Assembly (NCBI GenBank): GCA_030628245.1
Contig: DAOVRI010000014.1
Coordinates: 1 to 14,975 of the forward strand
Direction of reading: 5' to 3'
Source: Dehalococcoidales bacterium
GTDB lineage: Bacteria > Chloroflexota > Dehalococcoidia > Dehalococcoidales > RBG-16-60-22
DNA: 14,975 nucleotides
Shown: piece by piece, positions 7,926-13,199 of the stretch
Position numbering within the stretch: position 1 is the first letter of the stretch
How the letters are laid out: every line of letters begins with the position of its first letter
Program-made: the position numbers and the translations under genes
The notes under the pieces: generated by a model
What the model was told of the DNA's origin: nothing
Databases searched by the model: none
The model's input: the letters and a program-made list of their open reading frames with translations, nothing else

Positions 7926-7931
7926 CGTCAA

Positions 7932-7936
7932 CCTCC
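7932..7936 (-). promoter_or_regulatory. Ribosome-binding site deciding the TTG start of the AOR gene
   Basis: GGAGG on the minus strand sits 6 nt before the TTG at 7925 and directly against the TTG at 7931. No ATG or GTG is available in this stretch. Confidence 0.65.
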
Positions 7937-7961
7937 GGTATAATCAAAATCGGCATATTCT

Positions 7962-7989
7962 ACTATAGCATGATGACAATCCGTGTAAA
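7962..7989 (-). promoter_or_regulatory. Predicted promoter of the AOR gene
   Basis: On the minus strand, TTTACA (7984-7989), 16 nt, then TATAGT (7962-7967). The -10 context GCTATAGTAG closely matches GCTAAAGTAG of the glcD promoter. Transcription would start near 7955, giving a leader of about 30 nt. Confidence 0.55.
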
Positions 7990-8000
7990 AGCACCGATTA

Positions 8001-8016
8001 TCCCGGTTTAACGGGA
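8001..8016. repeat. Small inverted repeat between AOR and kinase promoters
   Basis: TCCCG-N6-CGGGA in the 255-bp divergent region, just upstream of the AOR -35 and about 70 bp before the kinase -35. It could be a regulator site; 5-bp arms are also possible by chance. Confidence 0.3.
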
Positions 8017-8083
8017 GCTTGATGTGATTTATACGAAAGAACATTAGCGTCATCTGTCCCCTTACTGGTGCATATTTTGCCAC

Positions 8084-8111
8084 TTGACAGTATTGTTGGA
8101 AAACCTATACA
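8084..8111 (+). promoter_or_regulatory. Predicted sigma70-type promoter of the hybrid sensor kinase
   Basis: A consensus TTGACA (8084-8089), 16 nt, then TATACA (8106-8111). The start would be near 8118, giving a leader of about 60 nt with no clear structure. Confidence 0.65.
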
Positions 8112-8170
8112 CTTTACAGATGTGGTGACGTGATATACCCTGAATACTTTTAACCTCTAAATGTGCCACC

Positions 8171-8176
8171 AAGGGA
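8171..8176 (+). promoter_or_regulatory. Ribosome-binding site deciding the kinase start
   Basis: AAGGGA precedes tandem ATGs at 8178 and 8181. The second has the better spacing. The longer frame from GTG at 8163 would have this site inside the gene. Confidence 0.55.
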
Positions 8177-8180
8177 CATG

Positions 8181-10736
8181 ATGAGTAGAAGGCCGACCTA
8201 CGAGGAACTGAAAAAGAAACTGGCTGAGGCCGAAGCGCTTATTGCCAGCCTGCGCGGCGGTGAAGTTGACGATATTATCAGTGAGCGTGATGCCGCCCTG
8301 CTCGGCGTCAGGGAGCTTGAAGAGGCATACATAGAGTCGGAGCAGAACTTCCGTAACGCCATGGATATATGCCCCGTGGGGATTCGCATCATTACCGAAA
8401 ATGGTGAATTACTTTATGCCAACCAGGCTGTTCTGGATATCTGCGGACTGGGCAGCATTGAGGAACTGAAGGCGATTCCCAGGAAACAGCTCTATACTCC
8501 GGAGAGCTATGCCGGGCACCAGGAAAGAAAAGAGAAGAGGGACCGGGGGGAGTTTCTCACCGGCGACTACGAACTAAACATCAGGCGCCCGGACGGCGAG
8601 GTCAGGAATTTACAGGTATATCGTAAGGAAATCATCTGGGGCGGGGATAGTCAGTTTATGTCCATGTACCAGGACCTTACCGAGCGCAAGCAGGCGGAAG
8701 AGGCGCTAAGGGAGAGCGAGGAGAAATACAGGGCGACGTTCGAAAATACCGGGACTGCCATGATAGTCGTTGAGGAAGACACTACAATTTCTCTGGCCAA
8801 CCATCAGTTCGAGATGTTGAGCGGTTATTCCAGGCAGGAAATCGAGGGTAAAAAGAGCTGGATAGAGTTCGTTCACCAGGAAGACCTGGAACGGATGATG
8901 GATTATCATCGCAAGAGAAGGGAATCAGAGAAAGCAGCACCTGCACAATATGATTTCCGTTTCGTTAACAAAAAAGGGGAAATTAAAGACATATTCCTGA
9001 CAGTAAATGTTTTTCCGGGAACAAAAAAGAGTGGTGCCTCATTGATTGACATCACCGAGCGCAAGCGGGCGGAAGAAAGGATACATATCCTCAATGATAC
9101 GCTGCGCTGCATCCGCAACGTCAACCAGTTGATAACGCGCGAGAAAGACCGCGACAGCCTCATCAAGGGCATCTGTGAAACTCTCGTCGAGAGCCGCAGC
9201 TTTAATAATACCTGGATTGCCCTTCTGGACAAATCCCGCAAGCTGTCGGCCTTTGCCGTAAGCGGCTACTCCGATAACTTTACCCCGATGCTCGAACTGT
9301 TGAAACGAGGAGAATTCCCGCCCTGTGTTCAAAAGGCGCTGAGAAAAGAAAAAGTCGTCGTAACCAGAGACCCGCGCTCAATGTGCACCACGTGCCCCTT
9401 GCATCCCGATTTTACCGATTCATGCGGCGCGACACTCAGGCTGGAGTACGGGGGAAACACCTACGGTGTCCTCTGCGCCTCAATGCCGAAAATCATGTTA
9501 GCCGACGAGGAAGTAATTAATCTATTTGATGAGGTTGCCACGGATATTGCCTTTGCCCTCCATAATATAGCGCTCGAGGACGAACACAGGTTCCTGGAAC
9601 AGGAGCGCCTGAGAAGCGCCAAGCTGGAATCGATAAGCACCCTGGCCGGCGGCATCGCCCACGACTTCAATAATCTCCTCACCGGGATTATGGGCAATAT
9701 CGGGCTGGCCAGGACATATGCAGGCTTACCTAAAAAGGCTTCCGTAACACTGGACGAGGCGGAAAAAGCGGCCGTACGCGCCAAAGACCTGACACAACAA
9801 CTGCTGACTTTCGCCAGGGGCGGTAAACCGGTGAAGAAAACGGTCAATATAAACGAACTTGTTAAAGAGTCGGCTACCTTTGCCATGAGAGGCTCGGCTG
9901 CCAGGCTGGAATTATCCCTGCCGGATGACCTGTGGCCGGTAGAAATTGATGAAGGGCAGATAAACCAGGTCATCCACAATTTAGTTATCAATGCCGATGA
10001 AGCCATGCCAGCGGGAGGAACACTGAAAATCTCAGGGACGAACTCGGTACTTAAAGAAGTAAGCGCCCTGCCGCTCCCGAAAGGAAGGTACGTCCGGATA
10101 GACATACAGGACACGGGCGTGGGTATATATAAAGAGCACCTGCAGAGGCTATTCGAGCCGTATTTTACCACCAAAAAGAAAGGGAGCGGGCTGGGACTGC
10201 CCACCGCCTATTCCATCATCAAGAATCACGGGGGTTATATTACCGCCGAATCCACTCAGAATAAAGGCTCAACCTTCTATATTTATCTTCCGGCCTCCAG
10301 CAAGCCGGCCAGAACGAAAAAGGAGCCAAAACCGGGGAGTCCCACTCAGGCCGGTGGCAGGATTCTGGTAATGGACGATGAAGAGGTAATCAGAAAAATG
10401 TTGAATAACATGTTAAGCCTGGCCGGTTATAAGGCGGAACTGACCAGTGACGGCGACGAAGCACTGGAAAAGTATTCCCGGGCTCTGGAATCAGGGGACC
10501 CTTTTGACGCCGTCATCATGGACCTGACCATACCCGGCGGGATGGGGGGAAAGGAGGCAATCAAGAAACTGCTGGAAATTGACCCCGGTGCCAGTGTGGT
10601 TGTCTCCAGCGGTTACGCCACCGACCCCATTATGTCCGAATATAAGAAATATGGCTTCAGCGCGGTTATTGCCAAGCCGTATAGCGTCAAGCAACTTGAA
10701 GAGATGCTACGAAGTCTATCGAAGATAAACAAGTAA
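8181..10736 (+). CDS. Hybrid sensor histidine kinase, PAS-PAS-GAF-HisKA-HATPase-receiver
   Basis: Starting at 8181 gives 851 residues. In order: a short N-terminal coiled coil (about 1-55, opening SRRPTYEELKKKLAEAEAL), PAS 1 (55-165) and PAS 2 (180-293), each ending in an S-box linker (D-x-TERK-x-AEE), a GAF domain (about 320-465), a dimerisation/phosphoacceptor domain with H494 in GGIAHDFNN, an ATPase domain (N604, DTGVGI from D644, GSGLGL at 668-673), and a receiver (acidic D732/D733, phosphoacceptor D781 in VIMDLTIPGG, K832). All catalytic residues are present, so it should be active. There is no membrane segment, so it senses something in the cytoplasm. The GAF domain carries C382, CTTCP (C402, C405), C415 and C432, which might bind a metal, Fe-S cluster or react with oxidants. 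No DNA-binding response regulator lies nearby; the signal and output are unknown. Confidence 0.92.
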   Translation: MSRRPTYEELKKKLAEAEALIASLRGGEVDDIISERDAALLGVRELEEAYIESEQNFRNAMDICPVGIRIITENGELLYANQAVLDICGLGSIEELKAIPRKQLYTPESYAGHQERKEKRDRGEFLTGDYELNIRRPDGEVRNLQVYRKEIIWGGDSQFMSMYQDLTERKQAEEALRESEEKYRATFENTGTAMIVVEEDTTISLANHQFEMLSGYSRQEIEGKKSWIEFVHQEDLERMMDYHRKRRESEKAAPAQYDFRFVNKKGEIKDIFLTVNVFPGTKKSGASLIDITERKRAEERIHILNDTLRCIRNVNQLITREKDRDSLIKGICETLVESRSFNNTWIALLDKSRKLSAFAVSGYSDNFTPMLELLKRGEFPPCVQKALRKEKVVVTRDPRSMCTTCPLHPDFTDSCGATLRLEYGGNTYGVLCASMPKIMLADEEVINLFDEVATDIAFALHNIALEDEHRFLEQERLRSAKLESISTLAGGIAHDFNNLLTGIMGNIGLARTYAGLPKKASVTLDEAEKAAVRAKDLTQQLLTFARGGKPVKKTVNINELVKESATFAMRGSAARLELSLPDDLWPVEIDEGQINQVIHNLVINADEAMPAGGTLKISGTNSVLKEVSALPLPKGRYVRIDIQDTGVGIYKEHLQRLFEPYFTTKKKGSGLGLPTAYSIIKNHGGYITAESTQNKGSTFYIYLPASSKPARTKKEPKPGSPTQAGGRILVMDDEEVIRKMLNNMLSLAGYKAELTSDGDEALEKYSRALESGDPFDAVIMDLTIPGGMGGKEAIKKLLEIDPGASVVVSSGYATDPIMSEYKKYGFSAVIAKPYSVKQLEEMLRSLSKINK
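8679..8700 (+). repeat. Direct repeat, PAS linker copy 1 (copy 2 at 9054-9075)
   Basis: A 22-nt stretch encoding TERKQAEE recurs at 9054-9075 with a single mismatch, encoding TERKRAEE. It marks the end of each PAS domain and reflects domain duplication or the strongly conserved S-box linker, not a mobile element. Confidence 0.7.
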
Positions 10737-10742
10737 GAGTAT

Positions 10743-10763
10743 CCCGGCTGAACTAAAACCGGG
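10743..10763. terminator. Weak hairpin between the convergent kinase and SOD genes
   Basis: CCCGG (10743-10747) pairs with CCGGG (10759-10763) across an 11-nt loop, in the 32-bp gap between two convergent genes. No strong T-run follows on either strand, so it is only a possible bidirectional terminator. Confidence 0.4.
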
Positions 10764-10768
10764 CAGGC

Positions 10769-11347
10769 TCATTTTATCCTGTCGGCCACCGCTTTCCAGT
10801 CGATATTCTTGAAGAACGCCGCGATGTAATCGGCACGCTTCAGGCCGTAATCAACCATGAAGGCATGTTCAAAAACGTCCATCACCAGGATGGGGCGGCA
10901 GCCGGCAAGATGGCCGACCTCGTGCTCGTTAACCCACTGGTTGCACAGTCCGCCGGTCATATCATCCTGATAGAGCACCACCCAGCCGATACCGCGCATG
11001 GCTCCCGTCGCCCGGAAATCCTGCTCCCAGGCGTCGTAGCTGCCGTAAGCCTCGGCCAGCTTCTTGGCCAGGGCCCCGGACCTATCCAGGGGAGTCTGGC
11101 CGCCCAGGTTCCCGAAGTAATATTCGTGGAGGCGCATGCCGTTGAATTCAAACCCAAAACGTCGCTTAAGCTCGGCGTATTCCGGAGTAGCCGTCTTGCC
11201 TTCTTTCAACATCGTCGCCAGTATGTCCATCAGCTTGTTGGTATTGGTTACATAGCCCTGGTAGAGGGTGAAATGGTTCGTCAGCAGGGTCTCGCTGAAA
11301 CCCTCCATGCCGATGAGTTTGCTATAGTCTTGCGCTGTATAAGCCAT
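10769..11347 (-). CDS. Superoxide dismutase, Fe/Mn family (atypical subtype)
   Basis: This 192-residue protein disproportionates superoxide. The four metal ligands are identifiable: H25 (NHFTLYQGYV), H74 (RLHEYYF), and D157 and H161 (VMDVFEHAF). The length fits the family. It departs from the textbook form: in the first helix the spacing from H25 to the conserved Tyr is one residue short compared with the usual HxxxHHxxYV, the second-sphere His is replaced, and the usual DVWEHAY is DVFEHAF. I recall similar sequences in anaerobes, so this looks like a real subtype, not decay. AAAGGAG at 11356-11362 is 8 nt from the ATG. It lies 128 bp downstream of the cupredoxin-like lipoprotein gene on the same strand; no convincing promoter is seen in that gap, so co-transcription is possible. 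No signal peptide, so cytoplasmic. Fe versus Mn cannot be told. Confidence 0.9.
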   Translation of the reverse strand: MAYTAQDYSKLIGMEGFSETLLTNHFTLYQGYVTNTNKLMDILATMLKEGKTATPEYAELKRRFGFEFNGMRLHEYYFGNLGGQTPLDRSGALAKKLAEAYGSYDAWEQDFRATGAMRGIGWVVLYQDDMTGGLCNQWVNEHEVGHLAGCRPILVMDVFEHAFMVDYGLKRADYIAAFFKNIDWKAVADRIK

Positions 11348-11475
11348 GGTGCTTTCTCCTTTCCTGTCAGGAAAAGAATATCAGCAGCCCCGCATCCAGA
11401 TTGGCGATACCGGGGATGAAGAATCCGGGTTGCCGTTGATTAACCGGACTTACTGGTTTTCCCTGAATCGCTCAG

Positions 11476-11895
11476 CTATTTGACGATTACTTTACCGGTA
11501 ATTTCTTTGTGGTAAAGGTCATAATATTCGTACTCGCCGGGCTCGTTAAAAGTGTAGCCCATTCTCTGTGTTATCGGGATAACTCCGGTGTCGGGGATTT
11601 TCGTCGGGGAGGATACCCACCACCGCCGGTTACCCTTGTTAAACCAGACGACCCTTCCGCCTACAGGTATGATAACCTCTGCTGGATAGAAGTTATCGGT
11701 GATTTCAATTACCACGTCAGCTTCTTTGTCACCGGAGGGAGGCGGCGGTGATGGAGTGGGTCCCGGCTCGGTTGGGGTGGGTGCGGGCGAAGGCGCCGGC
11801 GCTGGTTCCGTGGTTTTATCCCCGCAGGCCACAACGGCTAGCATGCTGGAGAGTATGAAGACCGTCAATACTGCCAGGTAGACTACCTTTTTCAT
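11476..11895 (-). CDS. Secreted lipoprotein with degenerate cupredoxin-like domain
   Basis: This 139-residue protein begins with a lipoprotein signal: MKK, a hydrophobic core (4-21), then VVAC with lipidated C24. A Pro-rich linker follows (about 30-55), then a beta-rich domain (60-139). The pattern ITDNFYPAEVIIPVGGRVVW (65-84) and FNEPGEYEYYD (116-126) with a GKVIVK end is that of cupredoxin/plastocyanin-like domains. Yet the type 1 copper ligands are mostly missing: the first His position is in GNRRWWVSS, and where Cys, His and Met are expected the sequence reads YYDLYHKEITG, leaving only H129. It probably does not bind copper in the usual way and may be a structural or partner-binding domain at the cell surface. 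GGAGG at 11902-11906 is 6 nt from the ATG. It precedes the SOD gene. Confidence 0.8.
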   Translation of the reverse strand: MKKVVYLAVLTVFILSSMLAVVACGDKTTEPAPAPSPAPTPTEPGPTPSPPPPSGDKEADVVIEITDNFYPAEVIIPVGGRVVWFNKGNRRWWVSSPTKIPDTGVIPITQRMGYTFNEPGEYEYYDLYHKEITGKVIVK

Positions 11896-11911
11896 CCTTT
11901 ACCTCCCTACT

Positions 11912-11917
11912 ATTATA
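11912..11917 (-). promoter_or_regulatory. Proximal -10 element of the lipoprotein gene
   Basis: A perfect TATAAT on the minus strand followed by AGTAG, as in the AOR and glcD promoters. No good -35 is seen at 16-18 nt. It is very close to the ribosome-binding site (11902-11906), so it would give a near-leaderless start. Confidence 0.35.
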
Positions 11918-11981
11918 CTGCTTATTTATTCCTTGCGTCGAAGATAGTATCAGGTAGCTATAATGGCGAAATAATATGCTT

Positions 11982-11997
11982 CCAAATTTAACTTTGG
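11982..11997. promoter_or_regulatory. Operator-like inverted repeat at the distal lipoprotein promoter
   Basis: CCAAA-N6-TTTGG lies directly after the -10 at 12001-12006 (minus strand) and covers the predicted transcription start, a place where a repressor would act. Confidence 0.35.
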
Positions 11998-12000
11998 TTT

Positions 12001-12029
12001 ATTATACATCGGCCTGTAGTCGGGTGCAA
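12001..12029 (-). promoter_or_regulatory. Predicted distal promoter of the lipoprotein gene (and perhaps SOD)
   Basis: On the minus strand, TTGCAC (12024-12029), 17 nt, then a perfect TATAAT (12001-12006). Start near 11994 gives a leader of about 100 nt. This is the best -35/-10 pair reading toward the lipoprotein gene. Confidence 0.55.
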
Positions 12030-12100
12030 TAATTTCCGTGGCGTAGTTTTTTATTTACTCCGTCTTCTTCTTAAATAAAGGGGAGCCGGATGCGCTTACC

Positions 12101-12142
12101 CTTCTTATCCAGGAGCAATCAACATATAAAAATTATAAGAAG
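12101..12142. repeat. 8-bp inverted repeat in the lipoprotein/toroid divergent region
   Basis: CTTCTTAT (12101-12108) is mirrored by ATAAGAAG (12135-12142) with a 26-nt interior. The 367-bp gap (11896-12262) also holds the promoters listed; apart from these I see no gene or RNA in it. Confidence 0.35.
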
Positions 12143-12173
12143 AATATCCCTGTGATTCACTCGTGGCGGAGGC

Positions 12174-12202
12174 TTTACGCCCGCACCAAAAAACGCTAAA
12201 AT
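12174..12202 (+). promoter_or_regulatory. Predicted promoter of the toroid-purL operon
   Basis: TTTACG (12174-12179), 17 nt, then TAAAAT (12197-12202), giving a start near 12209 and a leader of about 54 nt. The spacer end and -10 (AAAACGCTAAA, TAG) match the glcD promoter at 3274-3302. Confidence 0.55.
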
Positions 12203-12262
12203 AGAAGAGTCAGAATACCCCCGCACAAATGCCGCGAGAGCGTAGATTAGCAGGCGTGAATT

Positions 12263-13168
12263 TTGGATAAAGAAGTCCTCGACTGGTTGCTGGAAGGACC
12301 CGCATGGCTCAAGTATGCCGTCGAACTCCAGCTGCTGGACACGCAACCGGACGTTAAGCCGGTACTTCAGGATAGCTCAATCGTGGGAATAGTAAGCAGG
12401 CTGAAAAGCGGTAGTGCTGGCATTCCAGCCTTAAAGACCGGGAGGGTGCATTACACGGAACCCGGCAAGGCTTACTGGGACCTCTTCTTCCTGGCCGATA
12501 TCGGTCTTACCGTCCGCGATTCAGGACTGGAAGGCGAAGCGGAAGCAATATTCCGCTTTCAATCAGGAAACGGCTCTTTCATCATCCCTCCGAACGTCCA
12601 GGACAACTACTTCTGTATGTCGGCCATTCTCATATCTTCGCTGGCCAGGATGGGCTACCGGGAAGACCCGCGCCTGGGTAAATACATCCGTGATATCCTC
12701 AATACGCAGATGCATAACGGCGGCTGGGACTGTTACGGCGATAGTTTTGGTTCCATGGAATCATGCCCCATGGACAATCTTAATATCCTTATGCTGCTCG
12801 GCCAGTACGAGCAATATCGGGAAAACCCCAAACTCCACGGCGCCATTGACCTGCTGCTGACACACTGGGAAGAAAGAACGCATCTATACGGATTCGGAAT
12901 CGGCAAGCGGTTCAAAAGCCTGCAATACCCGGCGGTGAAATACGGTATCCTGCGGGTACTTGATGTGCTGTCGCTTTTCCCCTATGCTGTGGACAGCCGG
13001 GCTTTTCAAAGTATGCTGGACTTCGTGCATAATAAAGCCGTAAATGGCAAGTACTTCGCCGAAGCTACCGATGCAGCTTATATGGAATTTGACTTCGGCC
13101 AGACGGCAGAACCGAGCCGGTGGCTCACTTTCTTAATCAACCGGATAGATAGACGGACGGGCCTGTAG
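12263..13168 (+). CDS. Alpha/alpha-toroid (prenyltransferase/terpene-cyclase-like) protein, function unknown
   Basis: This 301-residue protein shows the helical repeat look of the terpenoid cyclase/prenyltransferase toroid fold. Repeats carry Gly/Trp turns such as FQSGNGSFI (99-107) and NTQMHNGGWDCYGD (147-160), which resemble QW-type turns; helices with paired Leu and Tyr lie between. N-terminal VLDWLLEGPAWLKYAV and the C-terminal SRWLTFLINRID are typical of uncharacterised members. No DxDD or DDxxD catalytic motif is visible, so squalene-hopene cyclase activity is unlikely. Several Cys (C118, C157, C168) and His could bind zinc as in protein prenyltransferases, but this is a guess. The start is a TTG at 12263, forced by an in-frame stop at 12257-12259; the ribosome-binding site (AGGCG) is weak. 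It ends 31 nt before the PurS-PurL gene and probably shares its promoter. Confidence 0.65.
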   Translation: MDKEVLDWLLEGPAWLKYAVELQLLDTQPDVKPVLQDSSIVGIVSRLKSGSAGIPALKTGRVHYTEPGKAYWDLFFLADIGLTVRDSGLEGEAEAIFRFQSGNGSFIIPPNVQDNYFCMSAILISSLARMGYREDPRLGKYIRDILNTQMHNGGWDCYGDSFGSMESCPMDNLNILMLLGQYEQYRENPKLHGAIDLLLTHWEERTHLYGFGIGKRFKSLQYPAVKYGILRVLDVLSLFPYAVDSRAFQSMLDFVHNKAVNGKYFAEATDAAYMEFDFGQTAEPSRWLTFLINRIDRRTGL

Positions 13169-13184
13169 TGTTTTATTATATGAG

Positions 13185-13191
13185 AGGAAGG
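13185..13191 (+). promoter_or_regulatory. Ribosome-binding site deciding the GTG start of purSSL
   Basis: AGGAAGG is 8 nt before the GTG at 13200. The encoded start, MYRIEVSV, aligns with PurS beginnings. Confidence 0.65.
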
Positions 13192-13199
13192 AAACGGCT

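Noticed and set aside
8679..9075. Near-identical 22-nt direct repeats considered as a recombination site or mobile-element trace
   Set aside because: Both encode the conserved S-box linker at the end of PAS domains, which explains the similarity.
9461..10204. A 247-codon antisense frame over the kinase catalytic region
   Set aside because: Serine-rich shadow of the HisKA/HATPase coding sequence; no start signal.
11959..11964. Plus-strand TATAAT
   Set aside because: No -35 at suitable spacing and nearly 300 bp from the next plus-strand gene; a better promoter lies at 12174-12202.
11976..12032. Small plus-strand ORF of 18 codons in the lipoprotein/toroid gap
   Set aside because: No ribosome-binding site and it overlaps a better-supported minus-strand promoter and inverted repeat.
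12119..12346. Minus-strand ORF of 75 codons spanning the start of the toroid gene
   Set aside because: Begins inside the toroid coding region, no ribosome-binding site and no family resemblance.
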